Positions 7,974 through 16,940 of a stretch of 64,000 nucleotides of DNA are shown in pieces. The stretch comes from Treponema sp. (lineage in GTDB: Bacteria; Spirochaetota; Spirochaetia; Treponematales; Treponemataceae), in contig JAEESN010000001.1 of assembly GCA_016286365.1 (NCBI GenBank), positions 186,001-250,000 of the forward strand, given 5' to 3'. The notes under the pieces are model-generated. The model was given only the letters and a program-made list of their open reading frames with translations. It ran no database searches and had not been told where the DNA came from. The position numbers and the translations under genes are program-made. Numbering within the stretch: position 1 is the stretch's first letter; each line of letters opens with the position of its first letter.

Positions 7974-8255
7974 ATGACAATGCAGGCTGTTTCTATAAAT
8001 ATTCCTGATACAATAACTGAATATACTGTTTTAGAAGATGAAAAAGATATTCTTACTAGAAATGCGATGATACTTTATCCATACATAATTAATGAAACTA
8101 TTTCTCATGGGAAAGCTGCTCAATTACTTGGTATTCATAAAATGGATTTAATTGCACTTTACAGTTCTTTAGGTATTCCATATTTTGATCAGACTAAAGA
8201 TGAACTGGAAAATGATGTTTCTGTTTTAAAAAAATTCAGGAGTAAAACAGCATGA
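7974..8255 (+). CDS. UPF0175-type antitoxin
   Basis: A 93-residue protein with an N-terminal strand (AVSINIPDTITEY), then a helix-turn-helix region with the UPF0175 pattern HGKAAQLLGIHKMDLIALYSSLGIPYFD. UPF0175 proteins are small DNA-binding antitoxins normally encoded just before a DUF3368 PIN-like toxin. The start follows GGAGG at a good distance; ATG 7980 is an alternative start. The stop overlaps the toxin's start (ATGA, 8252-8255), so the pair is translationally coupled. It probably represses its own promoter. Confidence 0.8.
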   Translation: MTMQAVSINIPDTITEYTVLEDEKDILTRNAMILYPYIINETISHGKAAQLLGIHKMDLIALYSSLGIPYFDQTKDELENDVSVLKKFRSKTA

Positions 8256-8740
8256 TAGTTATTTCAGATACGACTCCTGTAATTGCTCTTATTAAAATTA
8301 ATCGTCTAGATTTATTGGAAAAATTATTTACAGAAGTTCTTATTCCTGATGCTGTTTTTGATGAACTTACAACAAAATCTAGTTTTACAAATGAAGCAGC
8401 AATAGTTATATCCTGTTCTTTTTTGAAAAAAACTTCTGTTCAAAATAAGAAATCTTTACAGATATTACAGGCAGCAAGTGGGCTTGATGACGGAGAAAGT
8501 CAGGCAATCATTCTTGCAGATGAACTTAAATCTGATGTTCTTATAATAGACGAAAAAAAAGGAAGAAAAGTTGCCCAACAATTGGGAATAACAATTACCG
8601 GTACCATTGGAATTTTAATTCAAGCACATAATGAAGGAATAATTTCTTCTGATGAAATAAAACAATATTTTGACCAATTAAAAAACAGCAACATCCGCCT
8701 GAGCGATTCACTTATCCAACAGGCACTTGCAATGTTATAA
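8252..8740 (+). CDS. DUF3368 PIN-like toxin
   Basis: A 162-residue protein opening with VISDTTPVIALIKI, the first acidic strand of a PIN-like fold. LDDGESQAIILADEL (mid) and VLIIDEKKGRKVAQQLGI follow, supplying the conserved acidic residues, and TGTIGILIQA is typical of DUF3368. PIN toxins are Mg-dependent RNases that often cut tRNA or mRNA; activity here is inferred. It overlaps the antitoxin by four bases. No terminator is obvious before the next promoter at 8789. Confidence 0.8.
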   Translation: MIVISDTTPVIALIKINRLDLLEKLFTEVLIPDAVFDELTTKSSFTNEAAIVISCSFLKKTSVQNKKSLQILQAASGLDDGESQAIILADELKSDVLIIDEKKGRKVAQQLGITITGTIGILIQAHNEGIISSDEIKQYFDQLKNSNIRLSDSLIQQALAML

Positions 8741-8788
8741 TTCTCACTCTTCCCACGCATTTAGCACTATATTCTGCCCCCCCATTTA

Positions 8789-8797
8789 TGTTATATT
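8789..8797 (+). promoter_or_regulatory. Extended -10 promoter of the two-component genes
   Basis: TGTTATATT at 8789-8797, 16 bases before ATG 8814. It shares the TGnTATAwT pattern with the promoters at 6775, 7945 and 20836. Confidence 0.4.
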
Positions 8798-8813
8798 TTA
8801 CTAAGGTTAAAAA

Positions 8814-9545
8814 ATGTTCCATATTGCAATTTGCGAAGACGAAAAGATTGTTCTCGAGTTTGAAACTTCCCTTATAAAAAAATGGGCAGAGGAGCGCGGT
8901 GTTGTAATCAGCCTGGAAACTTTTATTTCGGCCGAGCAGTTTTTATTCGAAAGCGAAGATGCGGCTCCTTTTGATCTTTTGATTTTTGATATCCAGATGA
9001 AGAACATGAACGGGATGGAGCTTGCCAAAACTCTTCGTAAACGTGGCTGCCAGTCGGAGCTCATTTTTGTTACCGGTGTTAAAGATTATGCAATCGAAGG
9101 CTATGAGGTTGGGGCAGTGCGCTATCTTTTAAAACCTCTTAAGGCCGATGTTTTAAACTCACTTCTTGATTCAGTCTATTCAACTCACTCCAAAACTGAT
9201 GATTTTTTTATTCTTGAGCAGGGTTCCCAGAAAGAAAAGATCCCTTTTAAAAATATCATCTATATGGAAGCGCGCGCTCATTATGTTTTTCTTAAAACTG
9301 ATTTATTTGAACGTGAATGGAAATCATCCTTTAGCGAGGCATCTTCTGTTTTTAACTCTGATTTTTTCTGCCTCCGTCGTGGACTCATCGTAAACTTAAA
9401 TCATATTTCTAAAATCACACGTACTGACTGCATCCTGGACTCCGGCGAAACTTTACCGGTCGCTCGAAATGTCTACAAAGATTTGAACGAGGCGTTTATT
9501 AATCATTATAAAAATACAATTGGTAACATCAAGGAAGAAAAATAA
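8814..9545 (+). CDS. LytTR-family response regulator
   Basis: A 243-residue protein. Residues 1-120 form a receiver domain: acidic pocket E8-D9-E10, phosphoacceptor D59 in LLIFDIQM, and the late lysine in RYLLKPL. Residues ~140-240 form a LytTR DNA-binding domain, with IIYMEARAHYVFLKTD, FFCLRRGLIVNLNHISKITR and the LPVARNVYKDL end. These regulators (AgrA/VirR type) bind pairs of short direct repeats about two helical turns apart. A matching 21-bp-phased repeat lies at 10303-10333 in front of the ABC exporter genes, the likely target. The partner kinase starts at 9547, right after its stop. Confidence 0.92.
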   Translation: MFHIAICEDEKIVLEFETSLIKKWAEERGVVISLETFISAEQFLFESEDAAPFDLLIFDIQMKNMNGMELAKTLRKRGCQSELIFVTGVKDYAIEGYEVGAVRYLLKPLKADVLNSLLDSVYSTHSKTDDFFILEQGSQKEKIPFKNIIYMEARAHYVFLKTDLFEREWKSSFSEASSVFNSDFFCLRRGLIVNLNHISKITRTDCILDSGETLPVARNVYKDLNEAFINHYKNTIGNIKEEK

Positions 9546-9546
9546 T

Positions 9547-10293
9547 TTGAACAACATCCTTCTCATCATCCTTATCTCTGTTTTTTCTCTTATCTTTGGC
9601 TCTGTGATTACCATTCTGGTTTCTAAATCACGCTTTCAGAAAAAGCTCGAAAACTTTCAGGATTCTGTTCTTAAAAAGCAGCGCGATGAGGTTCAGAATA
9701 TCTACCAGACTATGAGGGCATGGCGGCACGATTATCACAATCACATGCAGTCTATAAAAGCCATGCTTTCGATGAATAAAAAAAAGGAGCTTTCCTTATA
9801 TCTTGATAATCTTGAAAAGGATTTAGACAGCATAGATATCGCAATCCGCACGGGTAATGTTGGCCTTGATGCAATTTTGAGCAGTAAGGTTTCCATCGCG
9901 CGTAAAAATAATATCGAAGTATCCTGCACTGCAAAAGTTCCTTCCGACTTAAAAATCCCCGATGTTCATCTTTGTGCAATCGTCGGAAACCTTATGGACA
10001 ACGCAATCGAAGCCTGCGAAAAAATCCTGACGAGTGGTAAAGGTGGCGAAGGACTGCAACAAAAATTTATCCGCATCTACATAGGGCTTTTTAAAAATCA
10101 GCTTTATATTTCTGTTACTAATTCTACAAAAGAACGCAGGCGTAAAAAGCTTTCTGAACTTGTGACGGGTAAAACAGGGGAGCACGGCTTTGGATTACGC
10201 CGTATAGATAAGATTACAGAAAAATATGATGGCTATGTAAACCGAAAAAATGAGCCCGGAGTTTTTGCTACAGAAATCATGATTCCGCTGTAA
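9547..10293 (+). CDS. AgrC/GHKL-type histidine kinase, short sensor
   Basis: TTG at 9547 follows AAGGAAG by 9 bases and is preferred over the in-frame TTG at 9520, which lies inside the response regulator gene. The product is 248 residues. Residues 2-24 are the only membrane segment. WRHDYHNHMQ has the phosphoacceptor H61. LMDNAIEAC is the N box, and GEHGFGLRRI is the G-box of a GHKL ATPase that ends the protein. AgrC-type kinases usually have five to seven membrane segments for peptide sensing; here that part is absent. Sensing may depend on a partner, perhaps the downstream transporter (inference). Confidence 0.85.
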   Translation: MNNILLIILISVFSLIFGSVITILVSKSRFQKKLENFQDSVLKKQRDEVQNIYQTMRAWRHDYHNHMQSIKAMLSMNKKKELSLYLDNLEKDLDSIDIAIRTGNVGLDAILSSKVSIARKNNIEVSCTAKVPSDLKIPDVHLCAIVGNLMDNAIEACEKILTSGKGGEGLQQKFIRIYIGLFKNQLYISVTNSTKERRRKKLSELVTGKTGEHGFGLRRIDKITEKYDGYVNRKNEPGVFATEIMIPL

Positions 10294-10302
10294 TCAAAAT
10301 CA

Positions 10303-10333
10303 ACAATTCGTGCCCTAAATTTTACATTTCGTG
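10303..10333 (+). promoter_or_regulatory. Candidate LytTR operator (21-bp-phased direct repeat)
   Basis: ACAATTCGTG (10303-10312) and ACATTTCGTG (10324-10333) differ by one base, with starts exactly 21 bp apart. LytTR regulators bind such pairs on one DNA face. It is 66 bases before the exporter start codon and just after the kinase gene. The sequence TATATAAATAAATAAAA downstream could hold the -10. Confidence 0.6.
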
Positions 10334-10398
10334 TACTTTTTATATAAATAAATAAAATCAGGTTTATATTTTACTCATCTTAAAAAATGGGGGAAATA

Positions 10399-12237
10399 AT
10401 GAAAGACAAAAAAGAAAAGAAGAATACTATCTTTAAAAATGCTTTTATTGTTTACAAGGCTATGTTTAAAAGATACCCTGCGGCTGTTCCGCTCGTTCTT
10501 ATTTACATAGTGATTTCTGTTTCGCTTCCGTTCATCAATACTCTTATCCCGGCTATGGCGATTAAGGGGATTACAAGCGGAAGTGTTCAGACTTTTCTTT
10601 TGTATATCGTAACTACTGCATGCTTTTTCTGCGTGTTTTCTGCGGTCAAAGTATTCTGCGAAAAAAAGATGCAGCTTAAGCATACTTACACCCGTATCAG
10701 TGTATTTATGCTCGATTTTATTAAAAAGGCTATCAACACAGACTATCTGAACATTGAACCTCAGCCTAAGCAGAAAAAAATGGGGAAGGGTGTTCAGGGA
10801 GTCAGCAGTAACTACGAGGGTGCAGAGCTTGTTTCAACTCTTTCCATGGAATTCGTTGTGATTGTGCTCGGAATCTTCAGTTATGGTACTGCTATTTTTA
10901 TTCTTGACTGGAAGGTTTTAGCCTTAACGCTTGGCATGTTTGTTGTTGATGTCCTCATTCGTAATCATGCAGTAAAATACGGGGACTCTCACCGCGAAAG
11001 CTTTTCTGAGCCGTGGCGCAAGATGAATTATTATGAACGAAACAGCATGAACATCAGTGCCGGAAAGGATATCCGCATCTTTGGTCTTAAAAAGCTTTTT
11101 GATTATCATTTTGATAAGATGATTAACATCTACAGAAAGTTCCGTTACCGCTACCAGCTTAAATGGTATTATCCTACAATTGCCGATACTGCCTTTAATT
11201 TTGTTCGCGACTGGGCTGCCTATACACTTTTGATTTACAAGGTTCTTTCTGGAGAAATTGATGCTGCAACCTTTACAATCTACCTTGGTGTGATTGCAAA
11301 TTTCTCTCAGTACATCTACGACGTTTCCATGCACTTTGCAAACCTCCGTGATGCAAGCCACCAGTTCAACGACTACCATACCTTTATGCAGCAGAAGGAT
11401 TTATTTAAACATAACGCTGCAGTGATTGAGCCTGGCGATGCCTCAATTTCAAAATCTGGGGCAGCTCCTTCCATTGAATTCCGTAACGTCAGCTTTACCT
11501 ATGAAGGAAGCGATAAGCCGGTCCTTAAAAACGTGAGCTTTAAAATCAGTGCAGACGAAAAAATTGCTTTGGTTGGAAATAACGGGGCTGGTAAAACAAC
11601 CATCGTAAAACTCCTGTGCGGACTTTATCAGCCTACAGGCGGCGAAATCTTAATCGACGGAAAAAGCATCAATGACATAGGCGTAGAAAATTACCAGGAT
11701 ATGATAAGTGTTCTTTTCCAGGATACTTCTCCAATCGCTCTTTCCATTGCAGAAAATGTCTGCGGCTGCGAACCGGATAATGCAGATAAGGAAAAACTTA
11801 ATGACTGTCTTAAAAAGGCCGGCTTACTTTCTAAAGTAAACACTCTTCCCAAAAAAGAGAAAACCTACATTACCCAGACTCTGGACGAAAAAGGAATTGT
11901 TCTTTCTGGAGGAGAAACACAAAAGCTTCTTCTTGCTAAAGCGATGTACAAAAACGGTCCTATGCTCATTTTGGATGAACCGACATCTGCCTTAGACCCG
12001 ATTGCAGAAAGCACTATTTACGAAGAATACAATCAGATGGCAGATCACAAAACTGCCGTGTTTATCTCTCACCGTCTTGCAAGTACAAAGTTCTGCGACC
12101 GAATCCTCTTTTTAGACGGAGGTCAGATTGTAGAAGAAGGTACACATAACGAGCTTATGAAAAAAGGCGGAAAGTATAAAGAGATTTTTGATATTCAGAG
12201 CCACTACTACATAGAGGAGGCATCTAATGAAAACTAA
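10399..12237 (+). CDS. ABC exporter half-transporter (ATP-binding/permease)
   Basis: ATG 10399 is chosen because GGGGG at 10389-10393 serves as its ribosome site; an in-frame ATG at 10387 would lie upstream of that site. The product is 612 residues. The N-terminal ~330 residues are a membrane domain with about six helices. The C-terminal ATPase has Walker A GNNGAGKTT (~391-399), signature LSGGETQ, Walker B LILDEPTSALDP and H-loop ISHR. It overlaps the next gene by 11 bases, pointing to a heterodimeric type I exporter of peptides, lipids or drugs. The operon follows a LytTR two-component pair and a LytTR-like operator, so expression is probably signal-controlled. Substrate unknown. Confidence 0.88.
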   Translation: MKDKKEKKNTIFKNAFIVYKAMFKRYPAAVPLVLIYIVISVSLPFINTLIPAMAIKGITSGSVQTFLLYIVTTACFFCVFSAVKVFCEKKMQLKHTYTRISVFMLDFIKKAINTDYLNIEPQPKQKKMGKGVQGVSSNYEGAELVSTLSMEFVVIVLGIFSYGTAIFILDWKVLALTLGMFVVDVLIRNHAVKYGDSHRESFSEPWRKMNYYERNSMNISAGKDIRIFGLKKLFDYHFDKMINIYRKFRYRYQLKWYYPTIADTAFNFVRDWAAYTLLIYKVLSGEIDAATFTIYLGVIANFSQYIYDVSMHFANLRDASHQFNDYHTFMQQKDLFKHNAAVIEPGDASISKSGAAPSIEFRNVSFTYEGSDKPVLKNVSFKISADEKIALVGNNGAGKTTIVKLLCGLYQPTGGEILIDGKSINDIGVENYQDMISVLFQDTSPIALSIAENVCGCEPDNADKEKLNDCLKKAGLLSKVNTLPKKEKTYITQTLDEKGIVLSGGETQKLLLAKAMYKNGPMLILDEPTSALDPIAESTIYEEYNQMADHKTAVFISHRLASTKFCDRILFLDGGQIVEEGTHNELMKKGGKYKEIFDIQSHYYIEEASNEN

Positions 12238-14074
12238 AGAAAATATGAAAGGAACAGTATCCAAGGTATTAAACCTTACTCACAGAATAGTCCCGGGTTA
12301 CATAACATTTGTTTTTATTGTAAAGCTCATTGCGGCCGGTCAGCCCTTTGTGAACATTTATTTTTCGAGCCTCATCTTAGACGGACTTTTCCGCATGGAC
12401 AGCTTTGAATCAATCTTTAAAAACGTGCTGATTATGCTCTGTATTGATTCTGTTTTAATTCTTATCCGCTGGGGGCTTGAATTAATCAACTGGGTCAAAA
12501 AGCACGAGCTTACCCAAAAAATAAACAAGATGCTTGTAGATAAAACCATGGATATTGATTTTGATATCCTTGAAAAGCACGAAACCCTTGATATGTACAA
12601 AAAAGCAAAGGACGGTTCTACTGCAGGAGGTGATATCCGCGGCTTTATAGATAATCTTGCAGGCATAATCGAAAAGATATCTACAATCGTTTATTCTCTT
12701 GTTCTTCTTATTCCGCTTTTTATTCCTCTTGCAGAGAATGCGGGAAATCTTACAGGACTCGGCTTTTTCTTAAATCAGTGGTACAGCTTTGTGGTTATGC
12801 TTGTTGTTCTTGCTGTTCATGTCTTTATGTCGTATAAGGCAAACAAGAAATCTTCCGAACTTCAGATGCAGTTTTTCGAAAAGAACGTTTCTTATAACCG
12901 TTATTTCGGCTACTGGTTCAATCTGATTTTTGATTATTCTATAGGTAAATATATCCGCCTTTACAAGATGCAGAAGCTCATGACAAAGCGCGTACAGGAA
13001 ACAAACGACAAGCTCGAAGAAGAAGGCAATGCCTGGATAAAAAAGGACATTAGAAACTCGATGATTCCACTTTTATCGCAGTGCTTTATGCAGCTTGCAA
13101 GCTATGCCTACGTTGGTTTAAAGGCTGTATTCGGATTAGTGAGCGCCGGAAAATGTATCATGTATGTTTCAAGCTATACAAAACTTGTAGAAAGCATTAC
13201 CGGAATCAGCAGTAACTTTGTTCAGCTTAAAATGCAGAGCCGCTATCTTTCGTTCTTCTACGATTACATGGAGATTAAAAACAAGCGCTACGACGGAACT
13301 ATCCCTACAGAAAAGCGTGATGACAATGTTTATGAACTCGAATTCCGCGATGTTTCGTTCAAGTATGCAAACTCAGAAACCTGGGCACTGCGCCACGTAA
13401 ACCAGAAAATCACTCTTGGAACAAAGAATGCCGTAGTCGGTAAAAACGGAGCAGGAAAGACAACCTTTATAAAACTTCTCTGCCGCCTTTACGAACCGAC
13501 CGAAGGTCAGATTTTATTAAACGGAGTTGATATCCGCTATTACGATAACGAAGAATATGCAAAGCTTTTTGCAATCGTTTTCCAGGACTTTAACCTCTTC
13601 AGCTTTCCGCTTGGAGAAAATGTTTCAGGAAGTAATGTTTACAACCGTGAGCGCGCTAAAAAATGCCTTATTGATGCAGGCTTTGGCGAACGTCTTTCTA
13701 AAATGGAAAAAGGATTAGACACTCAGCTTTACCAGTATGATGATGAAAACGGGGTAGAAATCTCGGGCGGCGAAGCTCAGAAGATTGCAATTGCACGCTC
13801 GCTTTATAAGGATGCGCCATTTGTAATCATGGATGAACCAACCTCGGCTCTTGATCCAGTTGCAGAGTTCGAAATCTACCAGAGGTTTGACCAGATGGTA
13901 GAAGGTAAAACTTCGATTTACATAAGCCACAGAATGTCTTCCTGCCGTTTCTGCGACAACATCATAGTCTTCGACGAAGGAAAGATTATAGAGCAGGGTA
14001 ACCACGAAAAGCTCATGTCGAACAAAGGCTTATACAGCGAACTCTGGAACGCCCAGGCACAGTATTACGCTTAA
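12227..14074 (+). CDS. ABC exporter half-transporter, partner subunit
   Basis: A 615-residue protein with a ~340-residue membrane domain, then an ATPase domain: GKNGAGKTT (~404-412), ISGGEAQKIAIARS, FVIMDEPTSALDP and YISHR. The start lies inside the end of the previous gene behind GAGGAGG. Both subunits have intact catalytic motifs, unlike heterodimers with one degenerate ATP site. No precursor peptide gene was found around the pair, so I cannot say it exports a pheromone. GC is higher than in the island to its left. No strong terminator follows; the next 300 bases hold palindromic repeats. Confidence 0.88.
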   Translation: MKTKENMKGTVSKVLNLTHRIVPGYITFVFIVKLIAAGQPFVNIYFSSLILDGLFRMDSFESIFKNVLIMLCIDSVLILIRWGLELINWVKKHELTQKINKMLVDKTMDIDFDILEKHETLDMYKKAKDGSTAGGDIRGFIDNLAGIIEKISTIVYSLVLLIPLFIPLAENAGNLTGLGFFLNQWYSFVVMLVVLAVHVFMSYKANKKSSELQMQFFEKNVSYNRYFGYWFNLIFDYSIGKYIRLYKMQKLMTKRVQETNDKLEEEGNAWIKKDIRNSMIPLLSQCFMQLASYAYVGLKAVFGLVSAGKCIMYVSSYTKLVESITGISSNFVQLKMQSRYLSFFYDYMEIKNKRYDGTIPTEKRDDNVYELEFRDVSFKYANSETWALRHVNQKITLGTKNAVVGKNGAGKTTFIKLLCRLYEPTEGQILLNGVDIRYYDNEEYAKLFAIVFQDFNLFSFPLGENVSGSNVYNRERAKKCLIDAGFGERLSKMEKGLDTQLYQYDDENGVEISGGEAQKIAIARSLYKDAPFVIMDEPTSALDPVAEFEIYQRFDQMVEGKTSIYISHRMSSCRFCDNIIVFDEGKIIEQGNHEKLMSNKGLYSELWNAQAQYYA

Positions 14075-14380
14075 ACTGCCCCCGCTTCGAGCTACGCCGA
14101 AGCTCCCGCCCGCCCACTTGTAACGTCGATACTTTGTGATTGAGGGGTTGGGCCGCCATTGTGTCAGCAGGGTGTGTGAAGGGAAGGCAGTCGTGCTGTC
14201 ATTGCGAGCGTAGCGAAGCAATCCATGAATGACAATCGCTTTTGTAAAGATGTACATCGACTGAGCAGATTGCCGCGTCGCTTCGCTCCTCGCAATGACG
14301 AACGCATGGTATTTCTTTCGTTCGTCGGTACGTGGATTGCCGCGCTACGCTCGCAATGACGTGGGTTCTTCTCTTTCCGT
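14075..14380. repeat. Intergenic region with interspersed palindromic repeats
   Basis: No gene seen. Three copies of the widely distributed GTCATTGCGAG...GCAATC palindrome are present: 14198-14224 (GTCATTGCGAGCGTAGCGAA then GCAATCC), 14267-14299 and 14334-14360, the last two inverted. Each can fold into a hairpin through GCGTAGCGAAGC-like cores. Ahead of them is a separate GCTTCG...CGAAGC hairpin (about 14089-14108) in a C-rich stretch. Such elements are non-coding and may help end transcription of the convergent exporter and apbE genes. Confidence 0.7.
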
Positions 14381-15448
14381 CTATTCTACACAAATCACAG
14401 TAAAATCTGTGTGGTCTGGGGAGAGTGTAAAGTCTTTATAAATGCCTTTGGTTACGTAAATTTCTTTTTTATCTGTTACTAAAATAAAATCAAAATCCTT
14501 GTATTTTTTCCAGAAGTCTATGGCTTTATCTTTTCCTAAAACATAAAGGGTAGTAGAAAGGGCATCTGCATAAGTTCCCGATTCTGCAATCGCCGTAGCA
14601 GAAAGTAAATCATTTTCTACAGGGCAGCCAGTTGTTCCGTCAAAAATGTGAATATATTTATGACCATCAGGTCCTTCAAAAAATCTTTCGTATCCTGCGC
14701 TTGTGATTACTCCACAGTTTTTTGCCTTAAGACTTCCAAGAACATCACCATCAATAGGATTTTTAATTCCGATCACCCATAAACTTCCGTCGGGCTTTGA
14801 ACCAATCAGCTGAATATTTCCGCCTAAATCAAGGAGTGCAGATTTAATTCCAAATTCCTTCATTTTTTTTGCAGCTTCGTCTCCGGCAAAGCCTTTTCCG
14901 ATTCCACCTAAATCAAACTGCATTCCGTTTTCCATAAAAACTTTATTGCCTTCTATGCGGACTTTTTTCCAGTCGCAGAGTTTTAATTTTTCTTTGATTT
15001 CATCCTGTGGTGGAATTCTGTACTGCTTTTTTGTAAATCCCCAGGCGCTGCTAACAGGGTAAAGACACGGATTAAATGCACCGTTTGATTTATCTGCAAT
15101 CTTTAATGCAAATTTAATCAAGTCTAAAGTCTGATCATTAATTTCTACCGGGAAGGTTTCTGAATGATTTAATTTATAAATATCGCTTTCGGGCTTTGTA
15201 ACAGAGATTAATTTTTCAAGACTTCCGATATATTTTTGTGCTGCATCGTTTGCTTCTTCTGCCTTATCTCCGTATGCCTGAACCTTCATAAAAGTGTTCA
15301 TGCTTTCAAAATAAGTTTCTGATTTTTTCTGGCACGAAGTGAATAGCGATGTTGCAAAGATAGAAGTTATGATGATTAAAGCCAATGCTACGTCAAAAGT
15401 TAAAATATTATTTTTGAATGATTTTGTTTTCTGATTATTATTTTTCAT
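14381..15448 (-). CDS. apbE: FAD:protein FMN transferase (lipoprotein)
   Basis: A 355-residue ApbE. A membrane segment ends in the lipobox LFTSC, so it is an outward-facing lipoprotein. MNTFMKVQAYG, the Mg/FAD-binding DLGGIGKGFAGDEAAKKM, LLDLGGNI and the late SATAIAESGTYADALSTTLYVLG are characteristic. ApbE transfers FMN from FAD onto a Thr in (S/T)GAT-type motifs. It is divergent from rnfCDGEAB, whose RnfG has such a motif (T185) and RnfD a variant (T159), so those are the likely substrates. Confidence 0.95.
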   Translation of the reverse strand: MKNNNQKTKSFKNNILTFDVALALIIITSIFATSLFTSCQKKSETYFESMNTFMKVQAYGDKAEEANDAAQKYIGSLEKLISVTKPESDIYKLNHSETFPVEINDQTLDLIKFALKIADKSNGAFNPCLYPVSSAWGFTKKQYRIPPQDEIKEKLKLCDWKKVRIEGNKVFMENGMQFDLGGIGKGFAGDEAAKKMKEFGIKSALLDLGGNIQLIGSKPDGSLWVIGIKNPIDGDVLGSLKAKNCGVITSAGYERFFEGPDGHKYIHIFDGTTGCPVENDLLSATAIAESGTYADALSTTLYVLGKDKAIDFWKKYKDFDFILVTDKKEIYVTKGIYKDFTLSPDHTDFTVICVE

Positions 15449-15569
15449 TTTTTGTTCCTTTTGATAATTTACAGAAAATCGGTCTTAAAGTAAATCTTTA
15501 TATAAATATAAACAAAAATTATCCTTAAAAATTCTTTATTTTCCTTATTATAAATGATATATTTACTTT

Positions 15570-16940
15570 ATGCTTCATATTAAATTACATAGTTTTAAAG
15601 GTGGAATTTTTCCAAAAGAAAGAAAAGAGCTTTCGCGTGATTGTCCTGTCACAAAAGCTTTTCCAAAATCAAAAACAGTTTATATTCCTGTCACAATGGG
15701 TGGAGCCCCAAATACTCCATTAGTAAAACCAGGGGATAAGGTAGCTGCCGGAGATATCATTGCAAATGGTGATAAGCCTTTTAATGTACCCGTACATGCT
15801 TCTGTAAGCGGAACTGTAAAAAAGATTCAGAAAATAATCACTACAGGAAATCAGGAAGTTCCTTGTATCGTTATCGAAAGCGATGGCGAAAACCGCGTAA
15901 ACTTAATGGATAAGCTTAATCCTTTTACATGTAGTTTTAATAAAGCAATTGATCGAATTAAAAACGCCGGAATCACCGGTATGGGTGGAGCATCCTTTCC
16001 GGCTCATATAAAACTCAATCCTCCGCCAGATAAAAAAATTGATTATGTACTTTTAAATGCAGCTGAATGTGAACCTTATTTAACCTGCGACGAACGTCTC
16101 TTACAGGAAAATACAGATAAGGTAATCGACGGTCTTGCAATCTGTCTTCACCTTGTAAACGCAAGAGGAATCATTGCACTCGAAGAAAACAAGTCTAACT
16201 TAAAACCTTTGCTCTTAGACACAATCATAAACAAAGGCTACGAAGATAAGATTTCTATCTGTGTTGTAAAAACAAAATATCCTCAAGGCTCAGAAAAGTT
16301 CATTGTTTCTGCCTGTCTGAACGTAGAAATCCCTTCTGCAAAATTACCGGCCGATGCAGGTGCCATAATTTGTAACGTTGGTACTGTTTGTGCCATAAGC
16401 GATGCATTCCGTCTTGGCCTTCCTCTTATCTCTCGTGTATTTACAATTTCGGGCTTTGGAACTACAAAACCATGCAATCTAAAAGTACCACTTGGAACCC
16501 TTGTTTCTGATCTTGTACCGGAATATTTCGAATACGACGAAGAGCGTACACAAAAGATTATTTCGGGCGGTCCTATGATGGGCTTTGCAATGTCTACTCT
16601 GTCTTTTCCTGTAACAAAGGGTACAAGCGGAGTTACATTCTTAACCGATGAAGAAACTTTATTAGAGGAAGAAGATCAGTGTATTTCATGCGGAAACTGT
16701 GTTGCCCGATGTGCAATGAGACTTAATCCTGTTTTAATCATCCGTGAATTAAAGAGCGGAAACGTTGATAAAGCAAAACGCTTTGGTCTTATGGACTGTA
16801 TTGAATGCGGCTGCTGTGCCTTTGTTTGTCCTGCCCACATCAAGATTGTTCAGAGAGTAAGACTTGGTAAAAATATTGTAAGGCAGAAAATGATGGAACA
16901 AAAACAAAAAGAAGCACTTAAAGCAAAGGAGGGTAAATAA
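15570..16940 (+). CDS. rnfC: Rnf complex subunit C
   Basis: A 456-residue protein. GMGGASFPAHIKL is the NADH/FMN-binding Rossmann-like loop shared with Nqo1. Near the end are two [4Fe-4S] motifs, CISCGNCVARC and CIECGCCAFVCP. RnfC is the NADH-facing subunit of the Rnf pump, which couples ferredoxin:NAD electron transfer to Na+ or H+ movement. First gene of the six-gene operon; the next start overlaps its stop by one base. A TTATAAAT -10-like box is about 25 bases upstream of the start. Confidence 0.96.
   Translation: MLHIKLHSFKGGIFPKERKELSRDCPVTKAFPKSKTVYIPVTMGGAPNTPLVKPGDKVAAGDIIANGDKPFNVPVHASVSGTVKKIQKIITTGNQEVPCIVIESDGENRVNLMDKLNPFTCSFNKAIDRIKNAGITGMGGASFPAHIKLNPPPDKKIDYVLLNAAECEPYLTCDERLLQENTDKVIDGLAICLHLVNARGIIALEENKSNLKPLLLDTIINKGYEDKISICVVKTKYPQGSEKFIVSACLNVEIPSAKLPADAGAIICNVGTVCAISDAFRLGLPLISRVFTISGFGTTKPCNLKVPLGTLVSDLVPEYFEYDEERTQKIISGGPMMGFAMSTLSFPVTKGTSGVTFLTDEETLLEEEDQCISCGNCVARCAMRLNPVLIIRELKSGNVDKAKRFGLMDCIECGCCAFVCPAHIKIVQRVRLGKNIVRQKMMEQKQKEALKAKEGK

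Noticed and set aside
14199-14393. 64-residue minus-strand frame (and the one at 14030-14257)
   Set aside because: They run through the palindromic repeats, have no ribosome site and read as translated repeat sequence.
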